From JADLEX01 sp964586775 (lineage in GTDB: Bacteria > Lernaellota > Lernaellaia > JACKCT01): 64,000 nt of DNA. The stretch covers positions 1-64,000 of the forward strand of contig CAZPJD010000061.1 of NCBI GenBank assembly GCA_964586775.1, given 5' to 3'. The notes beneath the pieces were generated by a model, which was not told where the DNA came from, did not search any database, and saw only the letters and a list, made by a program, of their open reading frames with translations. The position numbers and the translations under genes were made by a program. This document shows positions 55,048 through 63,633 of this stretch, piece after piece (the first letter of the stretch is position 1; each line of letters starts with the position of its first letter).

Positions 55048-55625
55048 GAGTGCTTGACGTCGGGTGCGGGCCGAACAAGGAGCCGGGGGCGTTCGGGGTC
55101 GATCACGAGCCCTTTGCGGGCGTCGATCTGGTGCACAATCTCGACGCGCGGCCGTGGCCGATCGCGGATTCCAGCTTCGATCGCGTGAACGCGAGCCATA
55201 TCGTCGAGCATGTGGACGATCTGATCGGCTTTTTCCGCGAACTGCACCGCGTCTGCGCTCCCGGCGCCGAAATCCGCATCGTGACGCCTCACTTCACCAA
55301 TCGCTGCGCCTATCTCGATCCCACGCACCGCCGGTACCTGTCGGTGCGCTTCGTCGATTTTTTCGCCGATGTTCCGCCATGGTATCCCGCGAACCGGTTT
55401 GCCGTCGCCCGCAGTTATCTCGGCGAGCACCACCACAGTTACCGGCCGCTGCTCCCGGGAATGTTCGATCTGTGCGAGGTCCGCATGACCTTTGCCCGGG
55501 TATTCCGTTGGCTCGGCGTGGAGTGGCTCGCGAATCGCAAGCCGGATTTCTACGAGTTCTTTCTGGCGTATCTCGCCCCCGCCCGGGATATCATCGCGAC
55601 GCTGCGCGTGCGGAAGGAGTCGTGA
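55044..55625 (+). CDS. SAM-dependent methyltransferase
   Basis: 193 residues, TTG start overlapping the flippase stop. Class I fold with MRVLDVGCGPNKEPGAFGVDHE (SAM loop), the acidic FDRVNASHIVEHVDD and LHRVCAPGAEIRIVTPHF. The shortened SAM-binding part and HFTNRCAYLDPTHRRYLSV loop resemble methyltransferases of polysaccharide clusters. Its substrate may be a sugar hydroxyl or a lipid-linked glycan. Confidence 0.88.
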   Translation: MRVLDVGCGPNKEPGAFGVDHEPFAGVDLVHNLDARPWPIADSSFDRVNASHIVEHVDDLIGFFRELHRVCAPGAEIRIVTPHFTNRCAYLDPTHRRYLSVRFVDFFADVPPWYPANRFAVARSYLGEHHHSYRPLLPGMFDLCEVRMTFARVFRWLGVEWLANRKPDFYEFFLAYLAPARDIIATLRVRKES

Positions 55626-55626
55626 C

Positions 55627-56661
55627 TTGAGCGAGCGCCGCGTCACCAAGGGCAAAGTGAAGGTGTTTTCCAACACCACGGAGCCCGGCGTGGTCGGTCA
55701 GATCAAACGCATCGCCGACTGGCGGCATCGCGAGCCCATCGAGCTTGCTGGGACGGTCGCGCGAAAGGTGTGGCGACGCGGCGACAGGTTCCGGATGCTG
55801 CCGTTCCCGCAGGCGGTGCACATCGAGATCACGAACCGCTGCAATCTGAAGTGCGTGATGTGTCCTCATCCCACGATGTCACGCACGCAGGGTCAGATGA
55901 GCGAAGAACTGTTCCGCAAGATCGTCGACGAGATTTCCGGGCACCGGCTGCTGCTCGAAAACGTCGCGATCATGGGCCTCGGCGAGCCGATGCTGCACAC
56001 CGACTTCGAACGGCTGGTGACGATCGCCGCCGAGGCCGGCGTGCCGAATCTTTACGTCAGCACCAACGGCACCGCGCTCACCGAAAAGCGCGCGCAGCGG
56101 CTGGTGGAGGATGGCGCATTGGGCCGCCTCATCATCAGCCTCGACGGCGCGACGAAGGAGACGTACGAGGCGGTGCGTATCGGCGGCAAGTTCGACCTCG
56201 TCATGGAAAACACCGTGCGCGTCCTGCGCATCAAGCGCGCGATGGGGCGGCGCAAGCCCGTTGTGACGCTGCAAATCCTGACCATGCCGCAAACGCGCCA
56301 CGAAATCGACGACTTTGTGAACCGGTGGGAGCCGGAACTCGGCGAAGGGGATGAGATTCTCATCAAGGAGGTCGACACCTTCGGCGGCCTCGTCGACGAC
56401 CTACGTCTCGATGCCGAACGGGAACCCGTTCAGCGCATCCCCTGCCGCATGCTGTGGAAGGACATGTCGATCGCGTGGGATGGTCAGGTGACCGTCTGCT
56501 GCAAAGACGTGTACTACCAACTCACCGCGGGCAACGCGAATACGCAGTCGCTCGCCGAAATCTGGAACGCGCCCAAGTGGAATGCGTATCGCCGTCTTCA
56601 CATGACCGGCGAATGGGATCGCATCCATCCCTGCGACATCTGCCGCGAATGGTACGTGTGA
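55627..56661 (+). CDS. Radical SAM protein with SPASM-like domain
   Basis: 344 residues from the TTG at 55627, with AAGGAG 6 bases upstream. The radical SAM triad is EITNRCNLKCVMCPHP (C-x3-C-x2-C, about residues 63-70), then GLGEPMLH and ISLDGATKETYEAVR of the partial TIM barrel. The C-terminal extension has CRMLWKDMSIAWDGQVTVCCKDV and CDICREW, a SPASM-type auxiliary cluster set. In polysaccharide loci such proteins are rare; a sugar epimerase or dehydrogenase, or a peptide-modifying enzyme, could fit. No peptide substrate gene is seen nearby. Confidence 0.88.
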   Translation: MSERRVTKGKVKVFSNTTEPGVVGQIKRIADWRHREPIELAGTVARKVWRRGDRFRMLPFPQAVHIEITNRCNLKCVMCPHPTMSRTQGQMSEELFRKIVDEISGHRLLLENVAIMGLGEPMLHTDFERLVTIAAEAGVPNLYVSTNGTALTEKRAQRLVEDGALGRLIISLDGATKETYEAVRIGGKFDLVMENTVRVLRIKRAMGRRKPVVTLQILTMPQTRHEIDDFVNRWEPELGEGDEILIKEVDTFGGLVDDLRLDAEREPVQRIPCRMLWKDMSIAWDGQVTVCCKDVYYQLTAGNANTQSLAEIWNAPKWNAYRRLHMTGEWDRIHPCDICREWYV

Positions 56662-57866
56662 GCGCCCAATTCGGCCATATCGTCTTCGTCACCGACGCGT
56701 TCTGGCCCGAAGTCGGCGGCGTCGAGCGCGTGAGTCTCGAACTCGCCCGCGCGTTCGTGCGTCGCGGTTTGCGGTTGACGGTCATCGCCCGCCGCGCGAG
56801 CGGGCGTCCGGATGACGAAGAGATCGACGGAATTCGAATCGTGCGTTTCGCTCCGGCAACAAGCCCGACGCCATGGGTGTGGGCGACCGGCGCCATTTCG
56901 GCGGCGAGGCGATTCCTCGACGTCGCGCGGCGCGATCGTCCGGATCTCGTGCACATGCATCTCGCGATGTCGGCGCAGGGGCCGCTGTCGGTTCTGCGAC
57001 CGCGCGGGATTCCGCTCATCGCGTCCTTCTATGGTCGGTGGGATCGGGAGTTCGAAGCGGAGATCGACGACGTGCCAACGCCGCCGTGGCGGATGATCTA
57101 TCACGACGCGCAGATGGCGGCGCAACGGGCAATGCAGCGACGACTGCTGACGCGCGCCGATCGCGTGGTCGCGCTCTCCGAATTCAGCCGCCGGCAAGCC
57201 ATTTCGCTCGCCCCCGGCATCGGCCACAAGCTTCGCAGGATTCCCGGCGGAATCGATCCTTTGTGTTTTTCGCTCACCGATATGGCCCGTGGCGTTGCGC
57301 GGCCGACGACCATCGTGACGGTGCGCAGGCTCGTTCGCCGGATGGGGGTCGATCTCCTGATCGCCGCCCTGCCCGCCATCTCGCGGGAGTGTCCTGATGT
57401 GCGCCTTGTGATCGGCGGGCGTGGTCCACTGGAGGGCACGCTCCGCGAATTTGCGCGCGAGACCGGCGTCGCCGACCGAGTCGAGTTTCGCGGTTTCGTG
57501 ACCGACGACGATCTACCCGCGCTCTACCGCGAGGCGGATCTTTTCGTCGTGCCCACGCGTGCGCAGGAAAACTTCGGCCTGCCCGTTCTGGAGGCCGCCG
57601 CGTGCGGCGTCGATGTCCTCGCGACGCGCGTCGGGTCTCTGCCCGAGGTCGTCGCGCTCGCGGGCGGCGAAAACGCGTGCGTCGAACCCGCCGCCGACGC
57701 CATCGCCGCGGGGGCGATTCGCGCTCTACAGCGTTCGCGCGATGATGCGTCGATCGAGCGGCGACTTCGCGAGTCGGAGCGCGTCCGTCGCGATCTGTCG
57801 TGGGACGCCGTCGCCGATTGCCACCTCGATCTGTACCGGGAGGCGCGATCGTGCGCGTGGCGGTGA
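56649..57866 (+). CDS. Glycosyltransferase, family 4
   Basis: 405 residues; ATG 56649 or GTG 56658, both overlapping the radical SAM gene. GT-B enzyme: DAFWPEVGGVERVSLELARAFVRRG near the start, HKLRRIPGGIDP in the hinge, GGRGPLEGTLREFA, RVEFRGFVTDDDLPALYREADLFVVPTRAQENFGLPVLEAAACGVDV with the E-x7-E pattern. Typical of capsule or O-antigen assembly. Confidence 0.9.
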   Translation: MVRVSAQFGHIVFVTDAFWPEVGGVERVSLELARAFVRRGLRLTVIARRASGRPDDEEIDGIRIVRFAPATSPTPWVWATGAISAARRFLDVARRDRPDLVHMHLAMSAQGPLSVLRPRGIPLIASFYGRWDREFEAEIDDVPTPPWRMIYHDAQMAAQRAMQRRLLTRADRVVALSEFSRRQAISLAPGIGHKLRRIPGGIDPLCFSLTDMARGVARPTTIVTVRRLVRRMGVDLLIAALPAISRECPDVRLVIGGRGPLEGTLREFARETGVADRVEFRGFVTDDDLPALYREADLFVVPTRAQENFGLPVLEAAACGVDVLATRVGSLPEVVALAGGENACVEPAADAIAAGAIRALQRSRDDASIERRLRESERVRRDLSWDAVADCHLDLYREARSCAWR

Positions 57867-58969
57867 TCGGCCACACCTACGTGGTGGACGCGAATCGCGG
57901 CAAATGGCGCGCGCTCGCGCCGCGTTGCGAGGCGCTGCGCCTTTTCGCGCCGTCGGTCTGGCCGGAACGGGACTTTTGGACGCGCGAATGCGAACCGGCC
58001 GGGGACCTCGACGTGGTTGCGCTGCCGGCCCGGGACGCCGGGCACGCACGTCGTTGGCGATTTTCGTTCGTTAAACTGCGAGGAGAACTCTTGGCGTTTC
58101 GTCCCGACGTCTTGCACGTCGAGGCCGAGGCGGGCTCGGCGATCGCGCTGGAGGCGGCTTGGCTCTGCCGGTCCGCTCTTTTTACGCAGTTCGTGTGGGA
58201 GAATATCCCCATCGATTCCCCGTGGCGTCGAGCGCTCGCGAAATGGAACTACGCGAGAATCGATCATCTGTTTGGCGGTTCCAACGGCGCGCTGTCAGCC
58301 GCCCGTGCGGACGGATATTGCGGTGCGGCGACCGTCGTGCCGCAGGTGGGCGTCGACGTCGCCTCCGTGGATCGCACGAACGCCACCCGCGTCTTCAACG
58401 ACGATCGTTTCGTCGTCGGCTTCGTCGGGCGGATGGACGCCAAGAAGGGCGTCCATGTACTGCTTGACGCGATAAGAATACTGGACGGCCAGCGCATCGG
58501 ATTGGTGTTCGTCGGCGACGGGCCAGAACGCGGTATCCTTCGCGAGCGCGCGTCACGGGATGAATTGTCGGGCCAAGTGCGGTTCGTCGATCCCGTCCCG
58601 CACGATACTGTCGCGTCGTACATCAAGGGCTTCGACCTTCTCGTGTTGCCGAGTGTTTCGACGCCCGGTTGGCGCGAGCAATTCGGGCACGTGTTGATCG
58701 AGGCGATGGCGTGCGGCGTGCCGGTGATTGGCTCGCGATGCGGAGCGATCCCCGAGGTGATCGGCGACGCGGGCGTGGTGGTGGACGAAAACGATGCGAC
58801 GGCATTGGCGCGGGAAATCGCGCGTTTGATCGGCGACGCGGATGGGCGTAACAAATACGTGCTGGCAGGGCGACGTCGCGTGGAGAGCCTGTACACGGAC
58901 GAAGCGGTTGCCGACGCCCTGCGTTGCGTGTGGACTTCGCTCGCGAAAGAGTCAAAACGGGATCGGTGA
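57851..58969 (+). CDS. Glycosyltransferase, family 4
   Basis: 372 residues, GTG at 57851 with GGGAGG upstream, overlapping the previous gene by 16 bases. C-terminal donor domain: FVVGFVGRMDAKKGVHVLLDAI, LVFVGDGPERGILRERA, VRFVDPVPHDTVASYIKGFDLLVLPSVSTPGWREQFGHVLIEAMACGVPVIGS, keeping the catalytic Glu of the EA(M) motif. The N-terminal acceptor domain is less conserved, as usual. Confidence 0.9.
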   Translation: MRVAVIGHTYVVDANRGKWRALAPRCEALRLFAPSVWPERDFWTRECEPAGDLDVVALPARDAGHARRWRFSFVKLRGELLAFRPDVLHVEAEAGSAIALEAAWLCRSALFTQFVWENIPIDSPWRRALAKWNYARIDHLFGGSNGALSAARADGYCGAATVVPQVGVDVASVDRTNATRVFNDDRFVVGFVGRMDAKKGVHVLLDAIRILDGQRIGLVFVGDGPERGILRERASRDELSGQVRFVDPVPHDTVASYIKGFDLLVLPSVSTPGWREQFGHVLIEAMACGVPVIGSRCGAIPEVIGDAGVVVDENDATALAREIARLIGDADGRNKYVLAGRRRVESLYTDEAVADALRCVWTSLAKESKRDR

Positions 58970-58978
58970 GTCGGCACC

Positions 58979-60463
58979 ATGACCGAAACCACTCTCGATT
59001 CGCTGATTCGCAAGATCCAGACGCACCGCAACGCGCGCGATGTGGCCGCGGGTTTTGCGGCGTTGCTCGTGTGCTGGGCGGTGGGTCAGTCGGTGGCGCA
59101 ACAGGATCTCGCCCTTCCGATCGGGCTGGCCGGCGCCGCCATCTTTGTCCTCGTCTTTTTTCGCCGCGCGTCTCTCCTGCTCCTCGCGCCGGCGGCGATG
59201 TGCGTTCCGAATATGGGCCTCGATATCCCTGGGCCGTGGGCGATCTCCATCGAAGACGCGTTCGTGATGCTGTGCTTCGCGGCGCTCGTCGCGCGCGGGA
59301 TCGTCCTCGGTCGTCCGGTTTTTCCACGCGGCCTTCCGGGCATGCGCCCCATGTTCGCCTTTTGGGGCATCGCGATGCTCTCGCTCGTCAAGACGGCGAC
59401 GATCTCGCGATCGAGCCTGATGCTCGTGATGAAGGACCTGATGCGCCTTTCGCTGCTCATGCTCTTCTTCGCCGTCATGGTCGATGCGATCCGCACCAAG
59501 GCGCATCTGCGAACGATCACACGCGTGCTGATCGCGCTCGCCGTGCCCATGGCTGCGGTCTCCTGGTACATCTACCTGACGAGGAGCGACTTTTTCTACA
59601 CGATCCTGACGATGAAGCCCGCGTACATCTACTACAAGGGCAACATCCTGCGCATGATCTCGATCGCGGGATCGACCAGCTTCACGGGGCTTTACTACGC
59701 CGTCATCCTCGCGCTCGCGCTGAATCATCTGCCGTTCTTCCGCAACACCACCACCCGCGCCTGGGGCTACGCCATCGCCGGCCTGCTCCTCTCGTGCCTC
59801 GCGATGACCTTCAATCGCGGCACGTGGGTCGGCGTGCTCTTCGGGTATTTCCTGCTCTCGCTGGTCGGGCAACTCAATTGGCGTCGCGTGGTGGTGGCCG
59901 CGATGCTGCTCGGCGGCCTCGCGCTCATCACGAGCGCGCATTTCTTCCACCAGCTCGAGGTCGAGAACAAGCTCAACGTGCTGGTCGAGGTTTCCCGATC
60001 CTCGGGCACGACGCGCCTCGTGCGCTGGATGTCGTCGATCAACGTCATCCTCGATCAGCCGCTGCTCGGCGTCGGCTACAACAACTACGCCTACGTTTAC
60101 GGTCTGTATTCCATCGAGGAAGGCATCACGCGTCTCTACGGGTCGCCGCACAACATGTACGTCGATATCGTCACCGGCACGGGCCTCGTAGGTTTTACGG
60201 TGTTCGCGACGTGGATGTACCGGCTGTGGCGAATCCACGTCGAAAACCTGCGTGGAACGATCGACCCCGAGATGAAAATGCTCGCGGTCGGCCTTTTCCT
60301 CGCGTTCGGCATCTTTCTTGGAGCATCGGGATTCGACTCGTTCTTTTTCAAACCGCATCACACCTCGTTCATCCTGATGCTCCTCTGGGCGATGAGCACG
60401 GCTTTGTGGCGGCTAAATCGCGACGAAGACCGCAACCAAGCACGCGGCGAGGCGAAGTCGTGA
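58979..60463 (+). CDS. O-antigen ligase/polymerase family membrane protein (Wzy/WaaL)
   Basis: 494 residues with about eleven membrane helices and a large periplasmic loop around residues 320-390. The Wzy_C signature is visible: TFNRGTWVGVLFGYFLLSLV (the R-x3-W/L loop), DQPLLGVGYNNYAYVYG and SPHNMYVDIVTGTGLVGFTVF with the key His. The protein would polymerise repeat units or ligate them to a lipid acceptor; the two roles cannot be told apart here. Confidence 0.9.
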   Translation: MTETTLDSLIRKIQTHRNARDVAAGFAALLVCWAVGQSVAQQDLALPIGLAGAAIFVLVFFRRASLLLLAPAAMCVPNMGLDIPGPWAISIEDAFVMLCFAALVARGIVLGRPVFPRGLPGMRPMFAFWGIAMLSLVKTATISRSSLMLVMKDLMRLSLLMLFFAVMVDAIRTKAHLRTITRVLIALAVPMAAVSWYIYLTRSDFFYTILTMKPAYIYYKGNILRMISIAGSTSFTGLYYAVILALALNHLPFFRNTTTRAWGYAIAGLLLSCLAMTFNRGTWVGVLFGYFLLSLVGQLNWRRVVVAAMLLGGLALITSAHFFHQLEVENKLNVLVEVSRSSGTTRLVRWMSSINVILDQPLLGVGYNNYAYVYGLYSIEEGITRLYGSPHNMYVDIVTGTGLVGFTVFATWMYRLWRIHVENLRGTIDPEMKMLAVGLFLAFGIFLGASGFDSFFFKPHHTSFILMLLWAMSTALWRLNRDEDRNQARGEAKS

Positions 60464-61464
60464 ACTCGGCGAGCCGGGAGAACCGGTCGATTCTCGTTCA
60501 CAAACCCGATCACTTGGGCGACGTGCTTTGTGCGGCGCCCGCGATCCGGCGTCTGCGCGACGCATTTCCCAACGCGCGTGTCGTCGCGTCCGCCATGTCC
60601 GGCCCGGGGCGGTTTCTGGTGGAGATGCGGCTCGCCGACGAGATTCTGGAACTGCCCGGTCCCGATTGGTGGAAGCGGCGCGGAGCGGCGGGATTTGTCG
60701 CGTCGTGCCGTCGCGTTCGTTTCGATCTGGCCGTGAATTTCCGGCATGATGCGCGCGACATTACTTCGATGGCGCTCATCGGTGCAAAGGAAGTTTGCAC
60801 GTACACGCACCGACGATTCGGTTCGCGGCATTCCTTCGCGGCAGCGCCGCCTTCCGGCGACCGGGCGGAACTCCTGAACCACCTCGCGCTCGTGCGTGCG
60901 TTAGGGATCGCGACCGATTTCGTTCCGGGCGAATTCCGAGACCGGCTCGCGCCTACCGACGTCGCGCGATTTCGACGCGACGGACGGTGGATTGCGTTCC
61001 ATCCTTTCTCGCGCACGCGGGCCAAGGCGTGGCCGATCGAGCACGCGCACTCGTTTGTGCGGATGGCGATCGATCGCGGCCTTGGCGTTCGATTGATCGG
61101 CGCGCGCGAGCACGAGGGCGAATCGGAGCGGATCGGATGCGACTCCCCGTTGTGCGAGAACCTCGTTGGGCGGACCGATGTGCGCGAATTGCTTTGCTGC
61201 ATCGCGGCTGCCGACGCGCTCGTTTGCGCGGACTCAGGGCCGGGTCACATTGCTCCGCTGGTCGGCACGCCGGTCGTCTCGATCGCCAGCGGAACCAACG
61301 AGCACGCGCGCTGGGCCCCTTACGGTGCGGTCGTGCTGTCGAAACCCGTCTCATGCGCCCCATGCCATCTCGAAACGTGCCCTGTGCCCGGCCACCCGTG
61401 CATGAACGATCTCACGCCAGCCGCCGCGATGTCCGCGTTGACGCAATTGCCGGGTTTCGCATGA
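60460..61464 (+). CDS. Heptosyltransferase-like glycosyltransferase, family 9
   Basis: 334 residues, GTG start overlapping the previous stop (GTGA). GT9 features: SILVHKPDHLGDVLCAAPAIRRLRDAFP at the N-terminus (the GD before substrate binding), IAFHPFSRTRAKAWPIEHAH in the donor domain, and ADALVCADSGPGHIAPLVGTPVVSIASGTNE, then ARWAPYG. ADP-heptose or a similar donor is likely. Conserved Cys pairs occur at the end (CAPCHLETCPVPGHPC). Confidence 0.88.
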   Translation: MNSASRENRSILVHKPDHLGDVLCAAPAIRRLRDAFPNARVVASAMSGPGRFLVEMRLADEILELPGPDWWKRRGAAGFVASCRRVRFDLAVNFRHDARDITSMALIGAKEVCTYTHRRFGSRHSFAAAPPSGDRAELLNHLALVRALGIATDFVPGEFRDRLAPTDVARFRRDGRWIAFHPFSRTRAKAWPIEHAHSFVRMAIDRGLGVRLIGAREHEGESERIGCDSPLCENLVGRTDVRELLCCIAAADALVCADSGPGHIAPLVGTPVVSIASGTNEHARWAPYGAVVLSKPVSCAPCHLETCPVPGHPCMNDLTPAAAMSALTQLPGFA

Positions 61465-62588
61465 CCATGCGCATCCTGCTCGATGCCACGTGCGTGAACG
61501 ACGATGCGCTCACCGGCGCGGCGCGATACGTCATCGCGCTCGTCCGCGCGCTAAGGGTCGAGCGCGGAATCGATCTTCACGTCTTCACTTTTTCGCGGCG
61601 CGCTTTTGCCGAATTTCCGGACCACGTGCGCGTATCCCGACTCGATCTCCCGCGCGTTTTGGGCCCGGTTGCGCGGGAGGCTTCACGGCGAAGATTCGTC
61701 TCGCGCGCCGCGCATAGCGGCGTCGATCTCGTCCACTACACGCTCGATCCCGCGCCGCCGATAGACGGCGTGCGATCCGTGTTGACGCTGTTCGACATGG
61801 CGCGTCGTGCGCCGAGCTTTCGCGCCGCAACGGGCGCATCGCTTCGCGCGCTCATGCGCACGCACCTGCGCTATGGCCTCGCCAAGCGAATGGACCTGCT
61901 CATCGCGACCACGCCCCATGCGGCGCGTGAAATCGCTTCGGACCTGCCATATCCGGCAGCGAAGATTCGCGTGTCGCCGATTGCGACGGATCCCGCGTTC
62001 ACGCCGGGCGTTCCTGACGCGTCTGCGTTGTCCCGTCACGGGCTCGTCGCGGGCGAATACGTGCTTTTTGTCGGGCAGCTCGGGCGGCAAAAAAATGAAG
62101 ACGGCTTGTTGGCCGCGTTTCGATCGGCGAAAGAGCGCAATTTGGTACCGGCGACAATGCGACTGGCACTCGCTGGTGACGATTCGCAGGCCGCCGCGGG
62201 TACGCGGGCGGCCATTCGCAACGCGGCGAGCGTAAGCATGCTCGGCACCGTGAGCGACGACGATCTCGTTCACCTTTACCGTGGCGCGGTGTGCCTCGCA
62301 CTACCGAGTTTCGTCGAGGGCTACGGGCTCCCGGTGCAGGAGGCGATGGCGTGCGGAACTCCCGCGCTCGTCTCGCGCGGGACGTGCCTTGTCGATGTCG
62401 CGGGCGCTGGCGGCATCGCCGTCGATCCGAATAACCTCGACGGGATGCGTGACACCATCGCGAATCTCGTGAACGACCGCAATCTGTACGAGCGGCTGTC
62501 GCGCGGGGGAATCGAGCAGTCGTCTTCGCGGACCGACGCCGAAATGGCGCGCGCACATCTGGAGGCGTACCGTGACGCACTCCGGTAG
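61461..62588 (+). CDS. Glycosyltransferase, family 4
   Basis: 375 residues, ATG overlapping the preceding stop by 4 bases. Acceptor domain starts MRILLDATCVNDDALTGAARYVIALVRAL; donor domain has EYVLFVGQLGRQKNEDGLLAAF, RLALAGDDSQ and LVHLYRGAVCLALPSFVEGYGLPVQEAMACGTPALVS, the canonical E-x7-E motif (EGYGLPVQE). It is closest in layout to mannosyl- or rhamnosyl-type transferases. Confidence 0.9.
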   Translation: MTMRILLDATCVNDDALTGAARYVIALVRALRVERGIDLHVFTFSRRAFAEFPDHVRVSRLDLPRVLGPVAREASRRRFVSRAAHSGVDLVHYTLDPAPPIDGVRSVLTLFDMARRAPSFRAATGASLRALMRTHLRYGLAKRMDLLIATTPHAAREIASDLPYPAAKIRVSPIATDPAFTPGVPDASALSRHGLVAGEYVLFVGQLGRQKNEDGLLAAFRSAKERNLVPATMRLALAGDDSQAAAGTRAAIRNAASVSMLGTVSDDDLVHLYRGAVCLALPSFVEGYGLPVQEAMACGTPALVSRGTCLVDVAGAGGIAVDPNNLDGMRDTIANLVNDRNLYERLSRGGIEQSSSRTDAEMARAHLEAYRDALR

Positions 62589-63633
62589 ATCCCCGCGCAC
62601 GCTGGTCGTCAGTTTGCAGGGAATCGGCAACAACCTGCTCGCGTTGCCGCTCGCGTCCGCGCTGGCGCGTCGCGACGAAAGCTCCGTCTGCATGCTGGTG
62701 CGTTCGCCGCGCGTGCGCGAACTCCTGCGCATTCGGTCGGATATCGACGACGTGATCGCGCTCGACGACGAGCGAATTCGCGGTGTCGCGGGGACGGTTC
62801 GACTGCTGCGCGAACTGCGCGCGCGACGGTTCACGCGGGCCGTGCTGGCCCACCCCGCCGGTTCGCGCGCCGCCGCCCTCGTGGCCGCGGCGCGTATCGA
62901 CGAGCGCGTCGCGATCGTGAGCCCGCGCATGTCGCGTGGAGCGCGTTTCCTCACGCATGGTCGGACGTACGTTCAGGGGATGCACGATCTGGAACACAAC
63001 CAGTGGCTCGCCGAGATGTGCGACGCGCACATCGACCTCGCTCGCGACTGGCCGCCGCTGCGTCCTGAGCAGGGAGATGTCGAGGGCGCACGCACCTGGC
63101 TTTCCGCTCTCGGTTTCGACCCCGCCGCCCGGTACGTGGGATTTCACTCGGGCTGCGACGGCGATTTCGCCGAGAAGCGCTGGCCCGAATCGTCGTTCGC
63201 GGCGCTCGCGCGCGGGTTGCATGAAGATACGGGTCGAGCGGCCATCGTCTTCGACGGGCCGTCGGAGCTTGGTTCCGGCCGACGCATCGCCCACCTCGCC
63301 GCATCGCCCGTCGTCGCCATGGACGGCTGGGGCGGCTTGGCGCAGGCCCTCGGGATGCTTTCTGTCTGCGACGTGTTCGTCTCCAACGATTCGGGGCTCA
63401 TGAATCTCGCCGCGGCGGCCGGGGTGCCGTGCGTCGCCATCTTTGGTCCGAGCGAGGTCGCGCGAACGAGGCCCTTGGGTGGGCGTCACCGCGTGATCCA
63501 CGCCAATCGCGCGTGCGTGCCCTGCTACCACCTCGGCCCGTGGAGCGGATGCATTCATCCGGCTCGCCCGTGTCTCGAAGACGTGAGTGTCGATGTGGTG
63601 CTGCGCGCCGTGCTGGAACTGCTGCCGTCATGA
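62572..63633 (+). CDS. Heptosyltransferase-like glycosyltransferase, family 9
   Basis: 353 residues, GTG at 62572 with GGAGG upstream, overlapping the previous gene by 17 bases. It matches the same family as the gene at 60.5 kb: LVVSLQGIGNNLLALPLASALA, YVGFHSGCDGDFAEKRWPESSFAALARGL, DVFVSNDSGLMNLAAAAGVPCVAIFGPSE, and a Cys-bearing tail CVPCYHLGPWSGCIHPARPCLE, shared with the other GT9. Confidence 0.88.
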   Translation: MTHSGRSPRTLVVSLQGIGNNLLALPLASALARRDESSVCMLVRSPRVRELLRIRSDIDDVIALDDERIRGVAGTVRLLRELRARRFTRAVLAHPAGSRAAALVAAARIDERVAIVSPRMSRGARFLTHGRTYVQGMHDLEHNQWLAEMCDAHIDLARDWPPLRPEQGDVEGARTWLSALGFDPAARYVGFHSGCDGDFAEKRWPESSFAALARGLHEDTGRAAIVFDGPSELGSGRRIAHLAASPVVAMDGWGGLAQALGMLSVCDVFVSNDSGLMNLAAAAGVPCVAIFGPSEVARTRPLGGRHRVIHANRACVPCYHLGPWSGCIHPARPCLEDVSVDVVLRAVLELLPS

